Source: Acanthococcus lagerstroemiae
Taxonomy: Eukaryota > Arthropoda > Insecta > Hemiptera > Eriococcidae
Length of the DNA: 64,000 nt
Direction: 5' to 3'
Assembly: GCA_031841125.1 (NCBI GenBank)
Contig: CM063112.1
Coordinates: 31,584,603-31,648,602, forward strand
Part shown: piece after piece, positions 11,371 through 22,759 of the stretch
Layout of the letters: each line of letters starts with the position of its first letter
Position numbering within the stretch: the first letter of the stretch is position 1
The notes under the pieces: generated by a model
What the model saw: only the letters and a program-made list of their open reading frames with translations
Database searches by the model: none
Told to the model about the DNA's origin: nothing
Program-made: the position numbers and the translations under genes

Positions 11371-12236
11371 CAGACTTGTTTTTATAACAAATACGCGTGG
11401 GATGTGGACACCGGTTTGGGATGGTTCGGCCCACACAGTCGCTTACCTGGCTGGTGGCTGCACCGCGGCCACATATCGTCCGGAGATGAAAACCAAAGAG
11501 CCGAGAGGAAGGTAGCGTGCAGCGGGGACCAAAACGCTCGCGCCGAAACCGCGGACACGTGCTCGAATTTGGCTCGAAACTAGGGGAGGCTCGGGTCGGT
11601 TAGCGAATTCGAAAGGTCGTGCGTGATCGGCGAGGTGAAAGAACGCGATCGGTGCGAAAACCGCGTACGAAAGTGTCGTCTCGGCCGTGTTTTTCGGGCG
11701 AATTAGCCGCCGTTGTTTGGATGGCTACATCGGATGCGTTATGCTAATGAGCGGAGAGCTAACCTACGCCATATGAACGTTCATTTACTCAACGTACGCC
11801 CGAGTGCATATACGCGTTAGCCGGGTTAGTTTTTTTGTTTCTCTTTTTTTTTTTTCGTGTAAAAACTCCGTCCTCCGCATATAGAATGTGTGTCTCTTCG
11901 CCGAGCATTCTAACGTGATATTTTGCGCGCTTAACGCAAAACACGACGAAAGGCGAGTAAGTGCTGTCGTCGGAATACCCGAATCCTTGCTTCGTTTTTT
12001 CCGCTTTTATTTCGCCTTTTTCCGACCTCCCGGTCGGCTCCCCCTCTGGCTGGAGCGTATACGCTTTCCTCGAGTGTTCGCGAGAAACCGAGAACGCCGG
12101 GAAGAGCACGAGTAGTCGTAATTTAGCCGAAGCGAGGCGAAAATGTTTTTGTACGTGCGATGAGCCAGCCCGCCGAACTTCCAGTGCGAACTCGCGAACG
12201 CGATCCGAAGTCGAGCTTGCAAATTAGCCATCAAAG
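11370..12236 (+). promoter_or_regulatory. Putative CpG-rich promoter and non-coding first exon ending in a splice donor
   Basis: This is the most CG-rich stretch of the window, with dozens of CG dinucleotides. It ends in a near-consensus donor, CAAAG|GTGAGT, with the exon boundary at 12236. A CT microsatellite follows at once in the would-be intron. No convincing translated product precedes the donor; small ORFs on both strands look incidental. The simplest reading is a promoter with a 5'UTR exon of a plus-strand gene whose coding exons lie far downstream. No acceptor partner could be assigned. Confidence 0.35.
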
Positions 12237-12262
12237 GTGAGTTTGTGTATCAATTTACCGAT

Positions 12263-12293
<31 letters not shown>
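12263..12293. repeat. CT/TC dinucleotide microsatellite
   Basis: Uninterrupted CT repeats with one TTC interruption, immediately downstream of the putative splice donor at 12236. Confidence 0.9.
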
Positions 12294-12534
12294 GGTGCCT
12301 GTGTACATGCGGATGCGCGGGTTGCGATTTTCAGTTCGCGACGAGGGTTGATAGTCGACGGGATCGCTGCGACATTTCATATGAGAATCGTGTATGTCAC
12401 GATGTCGCTTAATGTAGTATAGGCGAATTCGACCTGCGAAAGTGAAAACTTTTTAGTAACAAGCTGGAATTTGCTGAAATTTGTGGTGATCCTGCGAGTA
12501 ACGTGTTGAAAATCTCACCTCGTACCCTTGTGAA

Positions 12535-13748
12535 CAGCTTTGCCAAAAAAGCAATGCCGAAAAATTCAGCATGTGCATTTTCCAACTAAAAGGAAACCTA
12601 CTGTTCAGACAGCGAATACCTAATATATCGACCAGAACCAGCCAGAGTCAGAGTCAGCTAGCCAGTCAGCAAGTCAGTCAGTCAGCCAACCTAGCTAGCC
12701 CGTAACGCTTTTTTTGTCACGCTCTTTTCGTCACGCCCGAGTAACGCTTTTTTTCGTTGGCAGCCAGCATAGCCAGCCACCCAGCTTACCCAGCCAGCCA
12801 GCCTATATCCAGCCCGTGAAACGCTATTTTCGTGACGCTCCAGAGTAACGCTTTTTTCCGTTGCCAGCTATAGCCTATCCAGCCGGCGCGATTTTTGTAA
12901 CGTTATTTTTGTCATTCTAAAAAGTAACGCTTCTTTCTGTTGTGTACCGAAGTGAAGACATAACTAGTCAGTCAGACAGTCATTTATTATTATTTTTTGG
13001 TAACACTCTTTTTGTAACACTCCAAAGTAACCTGTTTCCCGTCGTGGGTCAAAGTAAAAACATAAAAATGTCAAAAAACTAAAAAATTTCAGAGGAAGAT
13101 CAATCAGTTTTACCTTCTCCTTCATTACTGATAAGACCTAAAGACAGACATGACACTGTCAGTCTATGACTGATAAGACATAACGACATAGTGAAAGATA
13201 TAAGGTAGGCATGAAACTTACACTGTATCCGATATAAATATCACTAACAGTTACTTTCTCCTTCCTTACGGATAAGCTATTAAGGCAATCTCGTTTCCTA
13301 AGCATAAAAACAGACATAAGACTCGTCTGTATATTTTTGATAAGACAAAGAAAAAATTCAAAAAACTGACAAGCTACCGTCTCCTTCCTTACTGATAAAA
13401 CATAATGAAGATACGAGACTCGTCGATAAGACATAAAGAAAAATTCCAAAGGATTGCGGGAACAGATCAGTCACCTTCTACTTCATTACTGAGGTAAGAT
13501 CTGAAGACAGACATGAAACTGTCAGTATTTGGCTGATAAAAGACATAATGATAGAGAAAGATATACAATAGCCATGAAAAGTCTACCCGATATAAATCTG
13601 ACAACCACCTTCTCCTTCCCCACTGATATTACAGCAGTCTCATTTCCTACTGATAAGACATCATGACAAACATAAAACTTGTCTATATATCGCTGATAAG
13701 ACACAAAGGAAACAGCCCAGCCAGCCAGTCAGTCAGTCCAGTCAGTAG

Positions 13749-13785
<37 letters not shown>

Positions 13786-14685
13786 GTGGCGCGTGAAACG
13801 TCGCGCGTGAAAGTAACGTTTTTTCCAGTTTCTGTGCCAAAGTAAAGACATAAAAGTGTCAAAAAGCAACAATTGCAATGATGATGATGTAATTATATTA
13901 ACATATTTGGCATTAGACGACCATTCTCGGCACCCGTCGGTATTCTTAGTATCGCTCCGTTGTGTCCGTTGGTAAACGTACCTGCATGTAAAAATGTGAC
14001 TCATGTTTTTATATTGAGGCAGGTTTACTACATCAAGGTTATGCTCGTATCTGATTTGTCAATGAAAAGTGCTGCTTTCCGCTTGCAAAATGCTAAGTAA
14101 ACATCATCTTTCTGAACATGTATTGTAAAATAGTAAATTACACACCAAGAGTCAAAAATGAGTGTTTACATGCGAGGGAAAGTTTGCAAACGAGCGTAGC
14201 GAGTGAGAAATTTCCGCGTCATGCAAACTCACTTTCGGCTCTTGTCTTGTAAGATATTTTTTACAATACGTGATCAGAAAGGGAAAACATTAATCGCTTT
14301 TTCTTGTTTAGAAAAAAAGCAATACTGAAAAATTCAATATTGCATTTTCCCAACTTAAAGGAAACTTACAGTTCTGATAGCGAATAATATCAGGAAGCAA
14401 CAGTTGCCATGATAACATCGTAATAATATCCTCGGCATTAGTTAGACACTCTCGGTATCCTGTTGGTATTCTTGGTGTCACTCTCTGGTGTGTTGGTTGA
14501 TAAACGTGCCTGCATGTAAAAATGTGACTCATGTTTTTACATTGAGGCACGTTTACTTTACATTGAGGTTATGCTTGCATCTGATTCGTCAACGAAACGT
14601 GCTACTTTCCACTTGCAAAATACTAAAGGAAGCATCGTCTTTCTGATCATATGTTTTGTAAATACAGAGACACGTTGTGTAACAT
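12535..14685 (+). repeat. Duplicated repeat unit, copy 1 split by a 1.2-kb insert, copy 2 intact
   Basis: The unit starts with GCAATGCCGAAAAATTCA at 12550, repeated as GCAATACTGAAAAATTCA at 14319, and runs through AAGGAAAC-TAC, a TAAACGT-CCTGCATGTAA block, GTGACTCATGTTTTTA and TGCTACTTTCC. In copy 2 (14310-14685) the unit is contiguous. In copy 1 it breaks near 12630 and resumes near 13868. Copy identity is roughly 80 percent by eye. No coding potential was recognised; several minus-strand ORFs here simply read through the repeats. Confidence 0.7.
12632..13866 (+). repeat. Insert rich in CAGCCAGTCAG and GTAACGCTTTTT motifs with a period of about 360 bp
   Basis: The left part (12640-12960) is a patchwork of CAGCCAGTCAG repeats and GTAACGCTTTTTTTYGT segments. 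The middle (13080-13720) contains a unit of about 360 bp seen twice, for example TCATTACTGATAAGACCTAA near 13123 and again, diverged, near 13483. Each unit carries several CTGATAAGACATAA sub-motifs. The right part repeats the CAGCCAGTCAGTCAG motif (13720-13745), then a TTA microsatellite (13750-13783) and a GTAACGTTTTTTCC segment. The CAGCCAGTCAG motif near both ends suggests one composite element. Confidence 0.6.
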
Positions 14686-14779
14686 TCTATATGCTTTTGT
14701 ACCCTAATAGCCAGGCATTTATTACCAAAAGTCGAAATCGGTGGTGGAAAATACGAATACGATAGGTCTAAAATTGTTT

Positions 14780-15750
14780 TAAAAAAGGCGACAGACTTCT
14801 ATCAAAAAGGCTCTATGCGGAACCAGCACAGAGTAGGGAGGCATCAAATGGGACAGAACATTGGCAGAATTATGTAACTAACCGCAATAACTTTCTACCA
14901 ATACTAAAACATGAAATGTTGGATGTCCTAAAAGAAAAGCAAAAGTAAATAAAGCACCAGGACCTGACCAAATACAAAACGAACACCTTAAAATTATGGC
15001 AGAGACGATAGCAGAACCACTATCACGATTATTTAACCAAATTATGACAACGAGTAACACTCCAGACCAATGGTACCTTTCAGAAATCGTTTTGCTTAAA
15101 AAAAAAAAAAAAAGTCGGTGCACGATTGCACTATTGATAACTATCGACCAATAAGCCTATCGTCGAACATGGGGAAGGTATTGTGAAAATAATTAAAAAT
15201 CGAGTCTGTAACATTTCAGATCAAAACCAACCGATAGAACAAGCAGGATTCCGTAAAAAATTTGCAACAATAGACCACGTTCAGACGTTGACGCAAATTA
15301 TTGAAAAAACAAATGAATACGGATTAGAGGTTGTCTTAGAATTCATTGACTTCAATAAGGCTTTCGACTCTATCTACCACCATAGTGCTTGGAAAGCACA
15401 TGCATTGCAAGGCGTCCCAGAAAGTATTATAATAATGTTAGAAAATTTGTATTGTAAGTCGAGGGCATTTATCTCGCCGGACAAAAAAGGGGAATTGTTT
15501 AGGGTATGGGTAGAGGGGTAAAACAAGATGACCCCTTTTGACACCTAATGTTTTTAATGCGGTACTCGAAGGATTGTTCAGAGAAGTAAAGTGGGAGAAA
15601 TATGGTCTGTTAATGGATGGATACCAAATACATAAATAATCTCAGATTCGCGGATGACATTGTACTGATTGGTAAAAACATTGAGGAAATAAACTGTATG
15701 GTTGACAACTTGGTGGAACAAGGGGCTAAAGTGGGACTAAAAATTAACTT
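14780..15750 (+). mobile_element. RTE-like LINE, 5' truncated, reverse transcriptase N-terminal half
   Basis: Plus-strand reading gives HEMLDVLKEKQKVNKAPGPD (14910-14970), then ETIAEPLSRLFNQIMTTSN, NYRPISLSSNMGKV and QAGFRKKFATIDHVQTL. VLEFIDFNKAFDSIYHH (15337-15385) and, after frameshifts, NNLRFADDIVLIGKNIEEIN (15636-15690) follow. These are RT blocks 0-5 in order, including the FADD catalytic motif. An A-run near 15100 and frame breaks show it is dead. It stops at about 15750, where an oppositely oriented LINE begins; the RTE frame resumes near 18133. Confidence 0.85.
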
Positions 15751-18132
15751 TTTTTTAAATTTATTTATTTATTATTTTTTCCAATATTAACAATTACGAG
15801 CCCTTCCCCCAGGGTTTTACAAAATGTTTATCCCCTGGAGGTGGGTCGGTTTCATCTTAGTATTAGTTTATACAAGTAATTAAATTTAGACTATATAATT
15901 AAACTTCAGCTTAACTTACAATGTCATTTGCTCTAGTGGTAAAATCTAGTACTATAGGTTAGATTTAACTTATTTCCTTTTTCTTTCTGAGTATTTCTTC
16001 TACCATTCTGTTAATTTTGTTATGACTGTTTTTGTCCCTAAAGCATTCCTGATAGTCATTTTCTATGACATTAAGTATGTTTTTTCCTGACTTTTTCAAA
16101 AATTTTACAGTCCCTAAAAGTGTGATCTGGTGTATCTTCTGATTCCATCATACACTCTCTGCAGATGCTGGTTTCAGTGATTTTGAATCTTTTCAAATAT
16201 GTTGCAAAATTTCCATGACCTGTGAGATATTGAGTTAGATAGTAATTAGCTTTTAAATCCTTATTTTTTTGTCTTATTGCAATGTCTGGTATTAGCTGAA
16301 ATGTTCTTCTTCCAGTGGTTTCTTCTTCGTACATGCTTTGCCAGGTTTCTATGCTTTTTTCATTTATTTTTCCAATTTTCATTTTTAGTGATTTTTTACT
16401 CATTTTTTTTCAATTTTCCCTCTGTTTTGATTTTTTTAATTTCATTAATTTTCTCGAGTTGTGTTGAGGTGTATGAGATTGTTTTGTATGCCTCTATGAC
16501 TCCTATTAAAAATATTCTTTGTACTGATTTTAGTTTTTTATAGTCTGATTTCCTAGGTTTTTTGTAGTATGTTAGTGATCCATATTCAGTTACTGAACGG
16601 AATAAAGTGTTAAAAATATTTCACGTTTTGCAGTATCATATCCCAGTTTGTTGGTGTACAGGGATCGTGTCCGATTGTAGAGCTTTTTTATCTTGCCTAT
16701 TATGTAGTCTACATGTTTGTTATAGGTTAAGTTTTGGTCTAGTATTATTCCTAGGTATTTAATTTCAGTTTTGAATTGCAGGTTTTCCGACCCTAGTTTG
16801 ATTTCAGTACTTATGATGTCTTTAATTTCGTTTCTGTTTCGTTTTTTTTTTTTTTTTTTAGATGTATAACATTTGTGTCTTTTTTGGGTTCAAACTTAGA
16901 TCTTGACTTTTTAGGGCAGTGTTGATTATTTCAATTTTTCCATTTATTCTTTGAACTTGTCTTGTTTCGTCGATCCCAGCTATTAATAATAAATCGTCGG
17001 CATAGCTTAATAACTTTATGCTTTTTGTTTCTGAAAATTTTTGATGTACTTCCGACATGTCAATATTAAAGAGTGTAGGGGAGAGGGCCGAGCCCTGAGG
17101 GACACCTGCAGATAATGCATATTCCATGATTTGCTTGTTTTCTTCATCGAAAAGACCTATCGTCCTATTTTCCAGGAATTGTTTAACTGTTTGCACTATA
17201 ATTTTGCTTATTTTATATGTTACCATTATTCTAAGTATGCTGGACCATCTGATTTTATCGGAAGCGCCTTGTACATCAAAGCTTACCACCTATTGTGTGT
17301 TTATATTCTTTTTTGAATTGATTAATCGTTTTCGTCATTTCATAGAGAGCAGATTCCGTTGATTTTCCGTCCCTGTATCCATACTGATGTTTATGATAAA
17401 TTTTATTCTTTTTAATTTCAAGCATGAGGTAATGTCTTATAATTTTTTCATAGACTTTCCCTAAAGTTGACAGTAGGGTTATCGGTCTAAAAGAGTTGAC
17501 GTCTGATGGATCCTTGTCCGGTTTGTTTAGTAATTTTATTTTGCCTATTTTCCAGAACCAGGGGAAAGTGTTCAATTTCAAGTATTTTTCAAAAATTTGT
17601 GTTAGTATTTCCGGTTTTTTTTTCTGCATAATTTTAATCATTTTGTTTGATATTTCGTCATGCCCGTTGGCCTTTCTATTATTAAGATTTTTGACAATAT
17701 TTGTTACGATGGTGTCTTCAATTTCGATGTCGTTTGTTTCTTCTGTATAGTTCCCTAATGTGTCATTGATTTTGGAGAAGAGATGCTTGAAGATTTCCGC
17801 GTATTTTTCTTTTTCATCCTTAATAACCTTATCTGATGTTTTTAGTGGTGGTAACTCCAGTTTTTTTAATTTCTCCATTACAATCTTATATGGCTTCCCC
17901 CATACTTTCGATGTAGATATGAGGTCCTGCCACGCTTTGTACTTGCTGTTTATAATTTCAGTTTTATATTCGCATTTTATATGTTTTAGGACTTCATTAA
18001 GAAATTCGAATTGAGCTAATTTCCCTTGTGCTTTGCATTTGTATTTCAACTTTGTTAATTTCTTTATCGTCTTTTTGTATAATTCTAGTTTTTTGTTCTA
18101 CCAGGAGTTTTAGTTTATTTTCGTATTTTCCA
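15750..18132 (-). mobile_element. R1/jockey-superfamily LINE, 5' truncated, inserted into the RTE element
   Basis: On the minus strand from about 18130 the reading is a connecting region, then the RT domain: NLNNRKANGHDEISNKMIK (17700-17640), FRPITLLSTLGKVYEK (17490-17440), YGYRDGKSTESAL, FDVQGASDKIRW (17280), SAGVPQGSALSPTLFNIDM, and the catalytic LLSYADDLLLIAG (17000). LNPKKTQMLYI follows. The C-terminal region (16400-16080) has LNYYLTQYLTGHG-type spacing and a C-x2-C...D-H...C knuckle (CRECMMESEDTPDHTFRDC). The 3' end is an AT-rich tail of A and T runs abutting 15750. Several frameshifts make it inactive. Confidence 0.85.
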
Positions 18133-18270
18133 GGCTTAGAAAAATCCAAAATTATGAAAAATGAGGGAAAAGACGCAAGTCGCCCCTCCAGCGGAGCGAA
18201 ACTAGAAATAGTTGACAACTACAAGTACCTAGGACAGATTGGCATGCACGCATCGCCATACGCTCCACCA
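18133..18270 (+). mobile_element. Continuation of the interrupted RTE-like LINE
   Basis: KSKIMKNEGKDAS (18148-18180), then LEIVDNYKYLGQI (18203-18240). These are the residues expected a short distance after FADDIVLIG...GLKINF in RTE elements, which is where the upstream half stops at 15750. The last 30 bp (GGCATGCACGCATCGCCAT and following) match a dispersed repeat also seen near 24450 and 48340. Confidence 0.75.
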
Positions 18271-18279
18271 AGTGAGGGT

Positions 18280-19135
18280 GAATAATATCTGCTGTGTATA
18301 CAAAGTGGTAAAAGCTACCAGGGTCACGCAAGTCACACATTCTATTACCAGGAGGAGAGCTGTCTGCCTTCTCCCATTGATGCATACAGATCGGGGTAGT
18401 GAACATCACATGGTGTAACTATCCCTGCATGGGCCGGAAATTAGTTTCAGGTTGACGAAAAATGTTCTCATTCTTCGTCTGATGAAGCCAAAGCTCAGAA
18501 ACTCGACTGAACGTTTAATATACCACCAAAGAACATGGCAGACTGAAAAGAATCCACCGCTGAAATAGCATCACGATCATTAGAACGTGAATTTGCACTT
18601 TCCTCTGAACTCGCGAGATTCTTACATACTGAGTTTATAGATGTAAACTTCAAATGGATCCCCATCTGCATTGACTTTTCCACGAAGGTATAAGTATGCT
18701 TGTCTTTTCTCACTTCAAGATTTTTAAAAGCATTCAGCGATCTCACAGAAAACGTGTACGATGGGGTTCGGTGGACTCACTTTGGTCCAATTCAGTTTTC
18801 GAAGAGGTAGCGTCAATAGGCTTCACGGCCGAGCTTTTAGACGTTGTTGCCAATACAGTTTTACTTGTCCGGCCCTCAGTTATGAGGGCTCAACGTGTCC
18901 TTCAACTTGATAATTTGAAAGCTGAGTACAGTTCTGACTCACGCTCGGGTGAATTTTGACCGAGCAGTTCGCGTTCTTCGAATGTCAGATGTACAGGGCC
19001 ATTTGAAAATGTAGCTTTCAAAGCTTTCAAATACCCGCCTTCAAACCTAGTAAACTAGGGGAATTGGTTTGCCGTTTCTCCAGCTAATCATTCTCGGGTC
19101 GATCACTCTGGTCACAACGAAGGAAGATTGAAACA
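18280..19135. other. Unassigned stretch before the tandem repeat
   Basis: No gene recognised. The overlapping ORFs at 18495-18746 (minus) and 18696-18959 (plus) show no known motif. Confidence 0.35.
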
Positions 19136-19139
19136 TGTT

Positions 19140-20000
19140 GTAGGTGCTAAATGAAACACAAAGAGGTTATAGCCGTTCCTTACATTCGGAGCACATCAAA
19201 CCACGCTTTGATACCATGTTGGAGGCTCGCATATGTCGTCTGATTGCAAATCAGATAGCTTTAGCCGTATGTCATCATTTACAAGTGTGTATCAAGCGAG
19301 CGGTATATACAAGAACGCAGCAGAGCGGGCGATGTCAGAAGGCTTAAGATCTGTCAATCCATGCTCTGCTACCATATTGAAGGCCCGGGTAGGCCTTCTG
19401 CTTGCATCAGATAGCAGTAGCCGTATGTTATCACTTACGAGAGTGTATCAGGTGAGTGGTGTAGATTGACCTAGCAGAGCGAGCGATATAAGAAAATTTA
19501 AGATATGTCAAACCATGCTCTGGTACCATGTCAGTGGCACGGGTATATGCCTTCTGTTTCATCTCAGATCGCTCTAGCTGTAGATATGCCATCATTTACA
19601 AGAGTGTATCAAGCGAGAAGTGTACATTAATTTCGCAAAGCGGGCCATGTCAGAGGACTTAAGATATATCAGACTACGCTCTGCTACCATGTTGGAAGCC
19701 CGGGTATGCCTTTTGTTTGCATCAGATTGCTGTAGCTGTAATTCATCAGTTACAAGAGTGTATCAGATAAGCGGTGCGTACTTTATTCTAGCAGAGCGGG
19801 CGATGTTAGAAGACTTAAGTTATGTCAAACCACGCTTTGCTACTACAGGCCCAGGTATGATAGCTCTAGTCATATTATGTTATCAGAAAAAGTTCTAGCT
19901 ACGCCCATGCTTACAAGAGTGTATCAGGCGAGCGGTGTACATTAGCCTCGCAGAGCGGGCGATGTTAGAAGACTTCACATATGAACGATATTGCCAGAAT
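19140..20000 (+). repeat. Tandem repeat of about 158 bp, five to six diverged units
   Basis: The landmark GTGTATCA recurs at about 19287, 19443, 19604, 19757 and 19919, giving spacings of 154-161 bp. Each unit also carries GCAGAGCGGGCGATGT, a TAAGAT-TGTCAAACCA block, CGCTCTGCTACCATGTTGG and CCCGGGTATGCC. Units differ by many substitutions and small indels, so this is an old array. The unit is close to nucleosomal length, as in many satellites. ORFs over it are an effect of the repeat. Confidence 0.85.
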
Positions 20001-20099
20001 GGGGTAGTATCTATACAACTCAGAGCTTGGTCGGGGATCAGTCTCAGTAAAAGGGATAACTCAGGACTTATGAACGTCATTAGTTAACGTCGTTCTGAC

Positions 20100-21960
20100 A
20101 ATAAGGCTCACCCATAAAAACTTGCATCCGCAAGACACGATTTTGCGGTATCTGCGGCTTTTTTACCATCTGGTTGGTGGGTGGGTTTCGACATAGTTAG
20201 CATAGCATCGGACGTTCGATTTTATGAAAGAATATCACCCATGTGCAGAATTGAACGCGGTATACATCTGTACGTTATACACAGTAGATACTTATTTATG
20301 TTTCACGTATAGGCTTTCGAGCTAATTACGGAAGGGCTACGGACTCTGTAATACCGATTAAGACGCACTAAACGTGCCCGACTTGAAATAAGCAGCATAT
20401 CGCGTGATCGCGAATGCGATTTATTTCAATTTTGTGGTTTCTTCGAACATATTACTCCGGAGTTATGTCCGCCTTAATGAAATTCGATCATTAACGGTAG
20501 TTACGAGCTTACGACTGCGTTATTTATGTTTTCCGTGAAGGATTGTACGCTGTACAAAGTATACCCAGGTACTGCGTAAAGTATTAGTCGCTATTAAAGT
20601 ATGAAATGTGGATGAGGGGGAGGGGTTGTCGGCAATAACATTTGCGGGCGTGCAAAAAACACGGTGACGTGTGCCGAGAATTCCACGAGCGCTGATTTTC
20701 GTTGTAATATCACGTTTTGGTGAGAAATCGTGCACGACTGTCGTTGAAGCGAGTTCTGAAAAGCATAATGGTCAATTTTAGGATTGGAGACATTGGCCTA
20801 CAAGGACGTACCGAAGAGTTTTTCGTAAGGATCTCACCTGTGGGATATTGCCGATAATAGATAGCTGACGAAGGGGGCTAATAACTCCCGCAAGGGAACG
20901 TTCAACCTACTATCACCATATTTATGGATGTTTAACCACAGACCACCACCAAGACCCACGGGGGTCTGAGCCCCTAGCGAAGTAGTGCTGAAGACTTGAG
21001 CCATCCGGATGGACGTGAACTACTTGGGAACCCCCTCTTCATGTCCCTGAATGAAAACAGGTCCACCAAAGGGAAAACTAATTTTGAAAAAGTTCAGAGA
21101 TGCCACGTACCAAAATCAAATACTAAGCACAGTGGTACGTCTGGGCACATAGAAAAGATAAAGTTGTTCCAAGTCCACTTCACTGAGATTACGAAATCAT
21201 GTCGAACAGAAAATCAACAACATGATTCTACCTAAGAAATTGCACTAAACCATGGGCATGAGATTTCTCCCCTGGAAAAAAGAGAATCATCTGGGGTTCT
21301 TAAGACCGAGAGGAGTACGCGAAAGGAAAACTGTCCCTTCCTCACTTGAAGGCGATGTGAAACAATAGCAACTAAAATTACCTTTTGGCTTTCATAGTCA
21401 TGCTTTTGGATTTCATTAAAATGGCTCAAGGCCAGGTGAAGACGACGAGTTAAAACACAAGGGATTGCCATGAATTTAAAAAATAAGGCAAATGTGAACC
21501 AGAACAATCACCTTTTATGACAAAACAAAACACTAAGATAAAATGAGGTAACTCCATCATTAACAAACACCGTCGTCCGTGGTGCAATCCCGATGCATGT
21601 AGACACAAATTGTGGGGAGCGAGGACCCTTCGTACGGACCAATTAACATACGTGTGGTGTTGTCGCTAAGAATACGAAAACTCTGTTACAACACTGTTGG
21701 ATCCGACTTCATGCTGTCCTCCAAATACATCGTTTCAAAGGAAACTTCACGAGGAATATTTTTTGTCTGAAGAATTTTTTTTCTAGGATTTCAATTTTCT
21801 GAAATATTTACAAAAAAGTGATTTTGGGGGGCTAAAACGTGCCACAGAAAAGTTAACATTGCTTTTTGGGGACAGTATTTTTAGTATATTGTTTCTTACA
21901 CCTAGCCTGACATTTTTCAGCAAAATCCGCTTCTGGCCCCCAAAATGTTTCTATTCAGCT
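20100..21960. other. Intergenic with a family A MITE scrap
   Basis: Apart from the MITE left end at 20801-20826, nothing recognisable was found. Short ORFs here lack motifs. Confidence 0.4.
20801..20826 (+). mobile_element. Left-end fragment of hAT MITE family A
   Basis: The sequence AGGACGTACCGAAGAGTTTT matches the left end of the 7268-7570 element base for base after the first bases. It is lost after about 26 bp, and no right end was found. Confidence 0.65.
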
Positions 21961-21975
21961 TTTTTGTGCAGATGT

Positions 21976-22757
21976 AAATTGCACACACTGGGTAGTCAGG
22001 TAGAGAAAACGACATGTAAATTGCACACAGTTGCAAAAATCAGCTTAGGCATTGAAATTTTGCAAATTGCACACATAAAGAAATAAAATTTGAGATCGGA
22101 AAAAGCGTAAACTGAACGAATAAGTCTGGATGTGCCTTGTAGAAGGAACCGTTGAAGCAACTATGGAAAGATTCGCATGCATTGGTCGTTCGATCTAGGG
22201 AAGCAGTCCAACAGGCCCATAGGTTGGGTGAATATTGCACGTTGTCGCGTTCTCGCGTACATAGTACTTCAAGAGATATTTGGTAAAGAGGGCAAGTTTG
22301 GAACACTGTGGTCGGGTAGGAATGAGACCGTTAACGAAGACATCGTATACTTCTGTAGGCTCCAGAAAAGTTAGTCCGAAGACGTGTCGTAACCAACGTG
22401 CAATGTTCGATGTTTCCTGTTGATACTGACACTGCAACCTCAATTTTTGCACTTGGCGGAACCAAGCTTGTCAGTGGAATCGACAACCTACGACTCTGTG
22501 ACGCCTGGCTAGGTACTCCGTACCGCAGAATGGATAGCCTGCTCGAAGTCTACGAAAACTGTCGAAGCTGCGAACAAGGGGCATACATCGAGAAGAAGAC
22601 CAAAAAAGAGAGAATATCGTTGTCGTCAACGTGATAAATGAAAATAACTTACGGCTTTTTCTCGTACTGTGTGCAATTTGCAATTTTCACATGTGGTTTG
22701 CAAAGCAGGAAGAAACCCCTCTGCTGGAAAGTGAGTGCAATTTACTTTCTCCCCCTG
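21976..22757 (-). mobile_element. MULE-like DNA transposon remnant with inverted clusters of AAATTGCACAC
   Basis: The left side carries AAATTGCACAC three times (21976, 22018, 22064). The right side carries its reverse complement at 22669 and a variant GAGTGCAATTT near 22733. Possible ends CAGGTAGAGAAA (21998) and TTTCTCCCCCTG (22746-22757) are inverted repeats. The interior encodes a broken MULE-type transposase (next entry). I could not find a matching 8-9 bp target duplication, so the exact ends are uncertain. Confidence 0.6.
22085..22452 (-). pseudogene. MULE-like transposase C-terminal fragment
   Basis: Minus-strand reading gives HVFGLTFLEPTEVYDVFVN (22405-22350), then KLALFTKYLLKYYVRENA. 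After a frameshift it gives WACWTASLDRTTNACESFHS and FYKAHPDLFVQFTLFPI (22215-22095). The T-N-A-C-E-S-F-H block followed by an HP-hydrophobic helix is characteristic of the region after the MULE transposase catalytic core. The DDE triad is not visible. One frameshift and the lack of an N-terminus make it a pseudogene. Confidence 0.65.
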
Positions 22758-22759
22758 TA

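Noticed and set aside
13159..14004. Minus-strand frames with MSYRR / MSHIFTCR starts
   Set aside because: They read through non-coding tandem repeats; similarity between them reflects repeat copies, not a gene family.
17126..18014. Plus-strand open frames at 17126-17362, 17496-17750 and 17760-18014
   Set aside because: They are the antisense of the R1-like LINE reverse transcriptase.
19140..20000. CRISPR-like array
   Set aside because: Units of about 158 bp are diverged along their whole length with no short identical repeats and unique spacers, and the DNA is eukaryotic.
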